From Desulfobacterales bacterium (GTDB lineage Bacteria; Desulfobacterota; Desulfobacteria; Desulfobacterales; C00003060), in assembly GCA_023129535.1 (NCBI GenBank), contig JAGMBW010000007.1:1-44516 (forward strand): 44,516 nucleotides of DNA. Direction: 5' to 3'. Numbering within the stretch: the first letter of the stretch is position 1; every line of letters begins with the position of its first letter. Of the stretch, positions 32,906-40,363 are shown piece by piece. A program made the position numbers and the translations under genes. The notes below the pieces were generated by a model. That model saw only the letters and a list, made by a program, of their open reading frames with translations. It was not told the DNA's origin and did no database searches.

Positions 32906-35217
32906 TAGAATTCCTCGAATCCCTCATCTAACTCTTTTTCTATCAAGTCGTCTTCCTTCTCTTCGATGGGATGCTGGGTAGCCAACGCCTCACGCAACGA
33001 CTTTGTAGTAGGCGGTTTGGTTCCTCGCCTCTCTTTCTTTGAAACTGGAATACTCTTCTTGAAACTGACATCCTCAACCTCGATATCCTCCTGATCGCCC
33101 AACGTGAACTTCTCGGCCATCCCCTGTAGCAAACTGGCTTTTTCGTTGAGCTGTTCTGTAGCACCAGCCAGTTCATCCACTAATGTTACATTATGTTCAA
33201 TCACATCACTCATCTCGTCCATTCCCTGCCCAATTTGCTCAACTCCTCGCGAGCTCTCCTGCGTGGCTAAGGAGACCTCGCTGAGAGCATCGGAAACCTG
33301 TTTAACGGTTTGGACAATCTTCTTAAATCCGTTCTCAAGCTGGCCAACCCACTCCTTGCCCGTATCAACCCTTTCCATAATATCACGAACAAGGCTTTGA
33401 ATATCCTTGGACGCCTCTGAGCTTCTCTTTGCAAGACTGCGTATTTCGTTGGCAACAACAGCAAACCCCCGCCCATGTTCTCCGGCCCGCGCCGCTTCCA
33501 CGGCAGCATTGATCGAAAGAAGGTTGGTCTGAAAGGTTATGTCGTTGATCAAATCCATCATCTCTACGATTTTGCGGCTGCCTTTCGACATGTCGTTCAT
33601 GGCCTGAGTTGTCTTTTCAACTGTATCTCCACCCTCCACGGCTACAGCAACCGCCTCCTTTGAAAGACTATCGGCCCGCTGGGTGTTAGTGGCGTTTTGG
33701 CTGATATTGGATACAAGTTGTTCCACAGTTGCGCTCGTCTCTTCCACAGTGGCGGCCTGTTGCTGGGTGCGCTGCGAAAGTTCCTGGTTTCCTTCAGAGA
33801 TGTGCCGGACGCCCCTGACCACTGTAAGGGCGGCCTTTTTCGTCTGGCCAATAAGTTCCTCCATTTGATCAATGGTTTCGTTGGTTCTCTCAACCAGTTG
33901 GTCCATTGCATCATTTTTACCACTTGTTTCGGCCCTCACCGTGAGGTCGCCCTCGGCAACTCTTCTCAAGATACCTGAAAGGTTCTTGACTCTCTCCTGC
34001 ATGTTCTTCTTTGCTTCTTCTTCCTTGAGGTAAGAATCCCTGAGCACGGATTCTGCTTCAACTTCTTTGGAGATATCGCGCATAATCTCAAACCCGCCCA
34101 GGATCTTGCCCGCAGAGTCCCTCAGGGCAGCTCCACTCGTCATAATAGGGATTTCCTTCCCCTCTGCATTTTTCATCGTAACCCTGGAACCCACGGTAGC
34201 CTCTCCGGTCTCCATGGCCTTTTTCACAGGGCACGCCGTATGGCACACATCGGTTTTAAATACCTGTCCACAGGTTCTCTTCCCCTGAACCTCATCAGGC
34301 CGAACCCCCGCAAGTTTGGCAGCGGCATCATTCATATAGGTCACATTCATATCAGGATCGACCATAATAAAAGGGTCTGAAATGCCCAGCTTGAGGCTAT
34401 TGGCATATTCCATGCGATCGCGTATGTTTTTAATCATCTGGTCAAAATTCCGAGCTAACTTTCCGATGGAGTCATAAGAATCATCATGGACTTCAACGGT
34501 GATATCTCCTGCCGAGACCTGACCCGTCTTCTCTGCCAACCCCTGAATGCGCCGGGTTACCAATCGATTGAAAAGAAAGTTTATAACAAATATGATCCCT
34601 ATGATCCCTATCCCAGAATATATAATCAAGCGATTTCTGGCTGCGGCAAGCGATGCATAAACCTCTTTTACAGGGTGTTTGACAACCATGGCACCCAGGA
34701 CTTTTTGACTTGCCCCGTGGCAGTGATGACAGGGACTTTCATTCAAAAGGGGCTTTATTGTGACCATAAAGGCGTGCTGGTCTCTGATTTCCGTAAACGA
34801 CTGTTCAGGCGACTGTCCTGTCCTTAATGCACCGGCAAGCGCCTCCTGGGTCTCTTTTTCCCACAGATACTCCGTCATGCTGGTATGAATGCGGTCTTCT
34901 TCCGAGGCATAGGTGAGCCTCTCGCGGAAGTCGGATATATAGACCTCAACGCCTTTCATGTTGTCTTTAATATCGTTTAGTTGCTCCTCAACTGTCTTGC
35001 TATCTCCGACTGACATGGGATATTTGATAGCGCTGTATGTGTTTTCGAGCAGGCTCTGGTTCGATTCTGCCACCTGGTTCAAGGCGCTTTCAGTATGAAA
35101 AGATAGTGTTTGATAAAGGGATATCCCGGTAATTGCCCCAACCACCATGATAGTTGCCACGAGGATCTTGGCACGAAGCCCGGTCCTTTTTGATAGTTTA
35201 TGTATCCAGTTTGTCAT
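32905..35217 (-). CDS. Methyl-accepting chemotaxis protein with periplasmic haem-c motif and Cys-rich PAS
   Basis: 770 residues from the ATG at 35217, with GGAGGTGAAGG upstream; a GTG 5 codons earlier is rejected. TM1 is at about 15-37. The periplasmic domain carries SPCHHCHGAS with the CxxCH motif at Cys163, predicting one covalently bound haem. TM2 is at about 195-217 (IIYSGIGIIGIIFVINFLF). Then come HAMP, a PAS domain with a three-Cys segment (RTCGQVF, DVCHTACPVKKA), a second HAMP-like stretch and the signalling domain (tip INDITFQTNLLSINAAVEAARAGE). It is likely a redox, NO or O2 sensor. It sits between a tetraheme cytochrome gene and cheW. Confidence 0.9.
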   Translation of the reverse strand: MTNWIHKLSKRTGLRAKILVATIMVVGAITGISLYQTLSFHTESALNQVAESNQSLLENTYSAIKYPMSVGDSKTVEEQLNDIKDNMKGVEVYISDFRERLTYASEEDRIHTSMTEYLWEKETQEALAGALRTGQSPEQSFTEIRDQHAFMVTIKPLLNESPCHHCHGASQKVLGAMVVKHPVKEVYASLAAARNRLIIYSGIGIIGIIFVINFLFNRLVTRRIQGLAEKTGQVSAGDITVEVHDDSYDSIGKLARNFDQMIKNIRDRMEYANSLKLGISDPFIMVDPDMNVTYMNDAAAKLAGVRPDEVQGKRTCGQVFKTDVCHTACPVKKAMETGEATVGSRVTMKNAEGKEIPIMTSGAALRDSAGKILGGFEIMRDISKEVEAESVLRDSYLKEEEAKKNMQERVKNLSGILRRVAEGDLTVRAETSGKNDAMDQLVERTNETIDQMEELIGQTKKAALTVVRGVRHISEGNQELSQRTQQQAATVEETSATVEQLVSNISQNATNTQRADSLSKEAVAVAVEGGDTVEKTTQAMNDMSKGSRKIVEMMDLINDITFQTNLLSINAAVEAARAGEHGRGFAVVANEIRSLAKRSSEASKDIQSLVRDIMERVDTGKEWVGQLENGFKKIVQTVKQVSDALSEVSLATQESSRGVEQIGQGMDEMSDVIEHNVTLVDELAGATEQLNEKASLLQGMAEKFTLGDQEDIEVEDVSFKKSIPVSKKERRGTKPPTTKSLREALATQHPIEEKEDDLIEKELDEGFEEF

Positions 35218-35232
35218 ATCCTTCACCTCCAC

Positions 35233-35322
35233 CAGTTGTGTCTACCGTGTTCATTGTGTTTGTCGGGTTTATTGGGTTAACCCAATAAACTCAATGAACT
35301 CAACAGACTCAATGAACTCAAG
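35233..35322. repeat. Inverted short-word tract with a perfect 24-bp palindrome
   Basis: ACTCAATGA/ACTCAACAG words at 35279-35322 face complementary words at the left. Their junction (35267-35290) is a perfect 24-bp palindrome with half-site GTTTATTGGGTT. It lies between the cytochrome stop and the MCP ribosome site, inside the che cluster. Confidence 0.75.
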
Positions 35323-35805
35323 TCAGTGTGCCCCCCCGTGGATCAGGGGCTTGTAATGAAAGGCACCCACCCTCTCTGCACTATGGCAGACCTCGCAATC
35401 CTTTGCCGTCATGCTCCCTATAATGTCTTCCGGTTCGTTGGTTTCAACATGAAGACTCCCCGGGCCGTGACAGACCTCACAACCCGCATTCTTGAGGTTG
35501 GGCGTCTCCTGTTCGGAGCGGAACCCACCCGGTTTTTTGTATCCGGTGGTGTGACACTCGAAGCACTTGCGAAACTCTGCCTCCGTGAGACCCTTTTTCA
35601 TTACCTTGATGCTTTCATAAGAGTGGGCCTTCTTGGCATAGGTCTTGAAATTTTCATATTCGGTTTCGTGGCAATCTTGGCACGCATCAGAGCCCACATA
35701 GCCACTCGGTTTGGGGTTCTGTGCCCAAACCGGGGTGGATACAAAAATGAAAAACATCATGTAAACCAAGCCCTTAGCCTGATTTGCCCTTTTGTTCACT
35801 TTCAT
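35323..35805 (-). CDS. Periplasmic tetraheme cytochrome c (c554-like) inside the che operon
   Basis: 160 residues from the ATG at 35805, with AAGGAG 9 bases upstream. A signal peptide (GLVYMMFFIFVSTPVWA, cleaved before QNPKP) is followed by four CxxCH haem sites: CQDCH, CFECH, CEVCH, CEVCH. YVGSDACQDCHETEYENF and NAGCEVCHGPGSLH fit the cytochrome c554/c-prime-like multiheme group. It would be a periplasmic electron carrier. It overlaps the cheA 3' end by 32 bases and precedes the haem-bearing MCP. This position suggests it feeds redox information to, or shares electrons with, that receptor, which is an inference. Confidence 0.88.
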   Translation of the reverse strand: MKVNKRANQAKGLVYMMFFIFVSTPVWAQNPKPSGYVGSDACQDCHETEYENFKTYAKKAHSYESIKVMKKGLTEAEFRKCFECHTTGYKKPGGFRSEQETPNLKNAGCEVCHGPGSLHVETNEPEDIIGSMTAKDCEVCHSAERVGAFHYKPLIHGGAH

Positions 35806-37936
35806 AGTCTTCGTCTCCTTCAAAGGAATGTTTGAAGAATATTTCCTCCAGTCCTAAAAGATCCAGAACAAGGGAGACCGAGCCATCCCCCAGGATGGTG
35901 GCACCGGCAATCCCCTTGACGTTGCGATAGTTTGTCTCCAGGGTCTTGACAATAACCTGTTGCGGGTCCAGGACCTCGTCTACAGCTATACCAAAGGTTT
36001 TTCTATCTGTATTCACAAAGACCAGCGCAGAGGTGTCGCCATTTGCAGAAGGCATACCTATGTCAAGAATTTTCGTTATATCTACAAGGGGAAGATAATC
36101 ACCCCGAAACGGGTATACCCTTTCCCGGGCTCCAAAGCTCTTGACGAGTTCGTTGTCGAATTTTTCCGTCGAAACAACAGACTGCAATGGCACCAGGTAT
36201 GAAGCGCCCTGCACCATCACGCGCAAGACCTCCATGAGGGCAGATATCAGGGGCAGGCATAAGATAAAGGTAGTCCCCCTGTCCTTTTCCGTATGAATGT
36301 CTATGGTGCCCCCGATTTGATCAAGCTTTGTTTTGACCACATTCATCCCAACACCTCTGCCGGAGAGCTCCGTAACCTCTGAGGTGGTGGAAAACCCGGG
36401 CTTAAACAGAAAGTCCAGTAAGTCGTCTTCACTCAGGACTTGATCCGGCTCAATCCAGCCCCTTTCAATGGCCTTCCGCCTGATGGCCGCCGAGTCGATC
36501 CCTCTTCCGTCGTCACGGATCTCAACAAAGATTCTTCCTGCTCTCTGATATGCCTTGAATTCGATGATCCCCGTGGGCGGTTTTCCCTTTGCCTCCCTTT
36601 CTTCCGGAGTTTCTATGCCGTGATCGATACAATTTCGCACAAGATGTTTTAGAGGATCTGTACAATGTTCAATCACCTCTTTGTCCAATTCCGTATCAAG
36701 TCCGGTTAAGATCACGTTGATCTGTTTGTTCTGCTTAAGAGCAAGATCCCTTGCCATACGCTGGAATCTGCGGAAGGTTCCTTCTAAGGGAAACATTCGA
36801 ACCCGTGTCACTCGTTCCTGAAATTCTTGGTTCACCTTGAGGAGGTTTTCCATCTCCTCCGTCATTTCCATTTGTCCGGGGCTGGTATACTTTTCAAAGA
36901 GTGTCTGCAGCTTAGCGAGTCCAATACCCATCTCTTCACCCAGATTTACCAGGTTATCAATTTTTTCCACATCAACACGGATGGTTGTTTTGCGATAAAC
37001 CGTGCGACTCTCCTCCTGTAACGCCACTGCTTTCTGAAGATCTTTGCGCTGGATTTTTCCATCCTCTACCAGGATCTCCCCCAGCATCTTCTGTTTCTTC
37101 AGGGCATCGGTCAATTCCTCATCTGTAATGCTGGTCTTTTCCAGGAGCACTTCACCGAGTTTCTTGTCGGCAAGCTCCACATCAACACCCTCCCTATAGC
37201 GCTTGGTGACATCTTCAATACGAATGTCGTTGTCATCCTTGACGAACATAAAAACATCTTCAAGATCCTCACGAGACCGCCTGGTCCTAATAATGACCTG
37301 CCAGGATATATAGAGATCATACATGGAAATATTTTCAAAATCCGGAAGTTCGGAAAGATCGGGATCCACCTGGACAAACTCCCCTAATTCCGAAAGGCCC
37401 AGAAGGATGAGGAGGGGGTCCTGGCCGGAATAGAAAAGTTGCTTTCCGAACTTGAGATCAATCTTGTAGAAACTGAATTTTTGTGCGGATTTTTTGGGAG
37501 CTTGTTTGACCGGTGGCTCAGCTCCCTCTTCAGATGAGCTTATCCCATCTATCCCCAAATAGCGCTTTACCTGATCCTTTCGCTCATTAAGAACCTCAGG
37601 GTCGACTTCGCTCTCACCTTGAGATACCCTGTCAACCATGGATCGAATAAAGTCGATTGAGCCCAGAAGAAAGGTGATAAGGCTATTGGTAAGAGCCAAC
37701 TTACCAGCTCTGAGACGTTCCAGCAGGTTCTCTAAAAGGTGGGCAAAGTCTGAAATACCCATAAATCCTACCATGGCCGCACCACTCTTCAGGGTATGAA
37801 CCGACCTGAAAAGCCGTTCTATATCTGATGCAGATTCCGGCGTGGATTCAAGGGCCAGAAGGCTTTCTTCTGACGCTTTGAGCAGATCTTCTGTCTCAGA
37901 AAAAAAAATCTCTAAGGTCTCATCTTGTTCGCTCAT
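35774..37936 (-). CDS. cheA: CheA histidine kinase with embedded MshEN-like tandem motif
   Basis: 720 residues. The start is placed at MSEQDE, where ATG overlaps the cheY TGA (ATGA). The Hpt domain has phospho-acceptor His47 in SVHTLKSGAAMVGF. A P2-like region (about 150-250) is followed at about 255-310 by two tandem LGEVLLEKTSITDEELTDAL / LGEILVEDGKIQRKDLQKAV motifs. These resemble MshEN c-di-GMP-binding motifs but lack the leading Arg, and the first also lacks the Gly. Dimerisation, the HATPase domain (VRNCIDHGIETPEER, IRDDGRGID, GRGVGMNVVK) and a CheW-like domain complete it. It autophosphorylates and feeds CheY, CheB and possibly the REC-GGDEF protein. Confidence 0.95.
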   Translation of the reverse strand: MSEQDETLEIFFSETEDLLKASEESLLALESTPESASDIERLFRSVHTLKSGAAMVGFMGISDFAHLLENLLERLRAGKLALTNSLITFLLGSIDFIRSMVDRVSQGESEVDPEVLNERKDQVKRYLGIDGISSSEEGAEPPVKQAPKKSAQKFSFYKIDLKFGKQLFYSGQDPLLILLGLSELGEFVQVDPDLSELPDFENISMYDLYISWQVIIRTRRSREDLEDVFMFVKDDNDIRIEDVTKRYREGVDVELADKKLGEVLLEKTSITDEELTDALKKQKMLGEILVEDGKIQRKDLQKAVALQEESRTVYRKTTIRVDVEKIDNLVNLGEEMGIGLAKLQTLFEKYTSPGQMEMTEEMENLLKVNQEFQERVTRVRMFPLEGTFRRFQRMARDLALKQNKQINVILTGLDTELDKEVIEHCTDPLKHLVRNCIDHGIETPEEREAKGKPPTGIIEFKAYQRAGRIFVEIRDDGRGIDSAAIRRKAIERGWIEPDQVLSEDDLLDFLFKPGFSTTSEVTELSGRGVGMNVVKTKLDQIGGTIDIHTEKDRGTTFILCLPLISALMEVLRVMVQGASYLVPLQSVVSTEKFDNELVKSFGARERVYPFRGDYLPLVDITKILDIGMPSANGDTSALVFVNTDRKTFGIAVDEVLDPQQVIVKTLETNYRNVKGIAGATILGDGSVSLVLDLLGLEEIFFKHSFEGDEDYESEQKGKSG

Positions 37937-38316
37937 TTTGGCCACACAACTTTCTTGACAGCCCACAGCAGTTGTTCGGGTTGAAAAGGCTTTACCAGCC
38001 AGCCCGCGGCCCCTGCGGCTCGCCCTTTTTCTATCACAGACTCCTCGCCCTCGGTGCTCAAGACCAATATGGGAAGAAACTTGAATTCGGTCTCTTTTAC
38101 CCTGGATATAAAAGTAATCCCATCCATCTGCGGCATATTAATGTCAGTGATAATCAGGGACAAGGATTGATCATTTTCCTTCATGGATTGCAGTTTTTGG
38201 AGTGCATCTTGACCATCTACAGCCTCTGTCACTCTATATCCTGCATTGCGCAAGCAAAAAGAACCCGACGACCTCATCGTAGGCGAATCATCCACAAATA
38301 GAATGTGCTTTTCCAT
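37933..38316 (-). CDS. cheY: CheY-like response regulator
   Basis: 127 residues from MEKHILF; an ATG 12 bases earlier (38328) is equally open and would abut the STAS stop. It is a single receiver domain: VDDSPTMRS, acceptor Asp in LIITDINMPQMDG, LVLSTEG and VKPFQPEQLLWAVKK. There is no output domain, so it should act by binding the flagellar switch or a partner. It is coupled to cheA by an ATGA overlap. The unusual VEYR-free pairing with STAS recalls chemotaxis loci that control functions other than swimming. Confidence 0.9.
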   Translation of the reverse strand: MEKHILFVDDSPTMRSSGSFCLRNAGYRVTEAVDGQDALQKLQSMKENDQSLSLIITDINMPQMDGITFISRVKETEFKFLPILVLSTEGEESVIEKGRAAGAAGWLVKPFQPEQLLWAVKKVVWPK

Positions 38317-38329
38317 CTTGGCATGCATA

Positions 38330-38626
38330 TCAGAGCAACGCGGTTTTTAGACCACAAAGCGACAAGATGTCCTCTACCTCGGCAGAGACTGCGCAAATCC
38401 GCAACTTAACCTCAGGTTCCAGCCGTCTTTTAAAGGCAATAAGCAACTGAAGGGCCGCAGTGTCAATAAATCTAACCTCGGCGAGGGAAATAGCTATCTC
38501 CTGTCCGCCCTTGAGAGACTCTTCCAAAAAGACTTTCAACACACCCAGCTCATGGATAGAGAGTTCTCCCTGAAGGTGGTAAATGCCGCGTTCGTCTTGG
38601 GTTACATTAAACTTTCTCGCAGCCAT
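38330..38626 (-). CDS. STAS-domain protein (anti-anti-sigma-like), first gene of the che operon
   Basis: 98 residues, a lone STAS domain: GIYHLQGELSIHELGVLKVFLEESL and AISLAEVRFIDTAALQLLIAFKRRL. The phosphorylatable Ser of SpoIIAA-type proteins is Thr here (DTAAL for DSAGL). Such proteins bind ATPase or kinase partners, and STAS-CheY-CheA gene order is known in several signalling loci. No anti-sigma kinase lies nearby. It ends 2-13 bases from the cheY start. A sigma-54 element lies about 95-110 bases upstream. Confidence 0.88.
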   Translation of the reverse strand: MAARKFNVTQDERGIYHLQGELSIHELGVLKVFLEESLKGGQEIAISLAEVRFIDTAALQLLIAFKRRLEPEVKLRICAVSAEVEDILSLCGLKTALL

Positions 38627-38630
38627 CTAT

Positions 38631-38680
38631 TGCATTTTGGATTTTGGATTTTGGTTTTTGGATTTTGGTTTTTGGATCGC
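38631..38680. repeat. Short-word tract, TTTTGGA words
   Basis: About seven 7-8 bp words (ATTTTGG, ATTTTGG, TTTTTGG, ATTTTGG) between the sigma-54 element and the STAS start, so it would be transcribed as a leader. Confidence 0.75.
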
Positions 38681-38718
38681 GGAATTAAGGAAAACCGCAT
38701 TGCCCTTAAGGTTAGAGA

Positions 38719-38734
38719 AGCAAGCTGCGTGCCA
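38719..38734 (-). promoter_or_regulatory. Sigma-54 (-24/-12) promoter for the che operon
   Basis: On the minus strand TGGCACGCAGCTTGCT matches TGGCAC-N5-TTGCT with no mismatch, and GG and GC are correctly spaced. The predicted start near 38707-38709 gives a leader of about 80 bases to the STAS ATG. Expression would need RpoN and an enhancer-binding activator. Apart from this, the tract at 38631 and the tract at 38984, the 384-bp gap 38627-39010 shows nothing clear. Confidence 0.75.
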
Positions 38735-38983
38735 AAATGGCAAATATCAGGTTTTTTCGTTTTGCAAATCCCATCCGGCGACCTTTCGTCCTTAACTTCA
38801 GGCACAAACTTAAACATACTGCTCGCCAGGCAATAGGAAAAACTATTCTCTTGCCCCAGGCGCTGACACCTTCAGCCCCCTCCCCTGTCAAGATTTTGAC
38901 CCTCACAAGCGCTCTTAATAATCAAATATTATGGAAATTCCTATACTGTGAACTTAAGGGCTTGGCCCCAATTGGAGTATTCT

Positions 38984-39033
38984 TGATTGCTGATTGTTGA
39001 TTTGTTTTCGTCAATCGCCAATCGTCAATCGCC
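38984..39033. repeat. Inverted short-word tract, GATTGTT / CAATCGC words
   Basis: TTGATTGCTGATTGTTGATT at the left faces TCAATCGCCAATCGTCAATCG at the right, in a layout like 21412-21588. The TrpF-like gene takes its last residues LTIGD and its TGA (39011-39013) from it. Confidence 0.75.
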
Positions 39034-39778
39034 GAAGGTCTTTCTCGGCGCGACGCACCTCCTGGACAAAGGCCTTCACCTTGTTGTGATCCTTCTTGAA
39101 CCTCACAGGCCTTCCGCTGTCAACCGCATTGGTTCTTGTGCAGCTATCTACCCCAAAAGGCTTCACTGCCATGACAGCCTCGTAGACATTCTCTGGCGAC
39201 AGCCCTCCGGCCAGAAAGACAGGAACAGGGCTCGACTCTACGAGCTCTCTGGCAACGCTCCAGTCGCCAGTGCGTCCTGTGATGCCAATGTATCCCTCCA
39301 CAGGCTCGCTGCCAAGCGAGGTGTCCGTGAGAAAACAATCAGTTGCGGCTTCAAAACACTTGCCAATTTCCAGAGTTGGAATCCTTCGATAACTTCTTCG
39401 GGCAGCTACGGGGATAGACCGCATGATTTCAATTTCCGGGAATTGCTCTTTAATGCAAATCTGGAGCTCAATAAAGGCCTCACAGGCGATTATGCGGCCG
39501 TCATCATCAGTCAAACGGTCGCAAAAATGTACAATGTCCGGCTGATAATACTCAATGGCTTGAAACAAGACCCTTCTCGCATGGAAGAGGAAAATTAAAC
39601 TGTGCTTCACCTGGGCTTCCCTTGAGATGAGGATTGCTTCACTTATAGCTGGCACTTTCCAGTCTTTTTCAGAGAGGATGACGCTTCCGATCCGATCAAC
39701 ACCTAACTCGATAACGGCTTCGGCCTCTCGGGGGTCCTGTATCTCGTAAATCTGAACTGCGATGTGGTCACTGGTCAT
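39011..39778 (-). CDS. TrpF-like (phosphoribosylanthranilate isomerase fold) protein, divergent
   Basis: 255 residues. The C-terminal half, PVFLAGGLSPENVYEAVMAVKPFGVDSC, is clearly TrpF-like and TGRTGDW matches the GGTGxxFDW region. A candidate general-acid Asp is in FLTDTSL. The N-terminus HIAVQIYEIQDPREAEA replaces the KICG segment, so the catalytic Cys of TrpF is missing. SSGVE is SCTRTN. It is longer than TrpF (about 205), and no trp genes are nearby. A changed function is likely. Its ATG lies in an ATGACAA word tract and its stop in a GATTGTY tract; no ribosome site is visible. Confidence 0.75.
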   Translation of the reverse strand: MTSDHIAVQIYEIQDPREAEAVIELGVDRIGSVILSEKDWKVPAISEAILISREAQVKHSLIFLFHARRVLFQAIEYYQPDIVHFCDRLTDDDGRIIACEAFIELQICIKEQFPEIEIMRSIPVAARRSYRRIPTLEIGKCFEAATDCFLTDTSLGSEPVEGYIGITGRTGDWSVARELVESSPVPVFLAGGLSPENVYEAVMAVKPFGVDSCTRTNAVDSGRPVRFKKDHNKVKAFVQEVRRAEKDLRRLTIGD

Positions 39779-39940
39779 TTGTCATTTGTCATTGGTCAAT
39801 AATGCAGTGCCTAAAGTGAGCTAAAGTGAACTAAAGTGAACTAAAGTTGTAAAGCCAAAATCCAAAATCGAAAGTCGCAGGTTGCCCATCTTATCTTTTC
39901 TTTCATTCCGCATTCCGCAATCCGCATTCCAAAATATCCT
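39768..39940. repeat. Three short-word tracts upstream of the TrpF-like gene
   Basis: 39768-39800 GTCATTTGTCATTGGTCAAT words; 39812-39848 about four CTAAAGTGAA words of 9-10 bp; 39853-39940 CAAAATC and CATTCCGCA words. No promoter or gene is visible in 39779-39947. Confidence 0.65.
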
Positions 39941-39947
39941 ACCTCCC

Positions 39948-40232
39948 TCAGGTTCGTTTGCGGGTCCTTTCAAGGGAAGGGTGAAATTTCCCCCGAACTC
40001 CTCCGATTTTTTTGTCGGCCTTTTTATGCTTATTGTAATCTTCGTCCCTTAAGATCTTGCGCTCGATGTCTTTGATTTTAGCCCTTTGCAACTGTTCCAG
40101 AATTCTTTCTTCCCTTGGCCGGCTATCCTTCTTAATCTTCTCCGCCTTTTCTTTTCCGAGTTTGATTTTGTCAAGCTCTCTGGAAATTTCCGGCCTTAAA
40201 GATGATTCGGTTTTCTCCTTCTTTTTTGACAT
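39948..40232 (-). CDS. Small charged coiled-coil-like protein of unknown function
   Basis: 94 residues from MSKKKEK, with AGAGGTG 6 bases upstream; the longer open frame reads through a GATTGTT tract and is rejected. It is very rich in Lys, Arg and Glu (ISRELDKIKLGKEKAEKIKK, EERILEQLQRAKIKDIERK) and predicted helical. There is no Cys, signal peptide or membrane span. It is not recognised; the composition suggests RNA or ribosome association but proves nothing. It is downstream of malQ on the same strand. Confidence 0.6.
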   Translation of the reverse strand: MSKKKEKTESSLRPEISRELDKIKLGKEKAEKIKKDSRPREERILEQLQRAKIKDIERKILRDEDYNKHKKADKKIGGVRGKFHPSLERTRKRT

Positions 40233-40245
40233 GTGACACCTCTTC

Positions 40246-40275
40246 CTATTGTTGATTGTTGATTGTCGATTGTCG
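40246..40275. repeat. Short-word tract, GATTGTT/GATTGTC words
   Basis: Four 7-bp words (ATTGTTG, ATTGTTG, ATTGTCG, ATTGTCG) just upstream of the small charged protein gene, followed by ATCCAGCATCCAGAG words at 40291-40305. Confidence 0.7.
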
Positions 40276-40363
40276 ATTTTTGAATTTTTTATCCAGCATC
40301 CAGAGACCAGAATCGAGTATCTGCTCGTCTCTTGCACCTGTAAAAACATGCCCAAATGTGTGT

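Noticed and set aside
40233-40355. 41-codon N-terminal extension of the small charged protein
   Set aside because: It is largely repeat tract. AGAGGTG supports the start at 40232.
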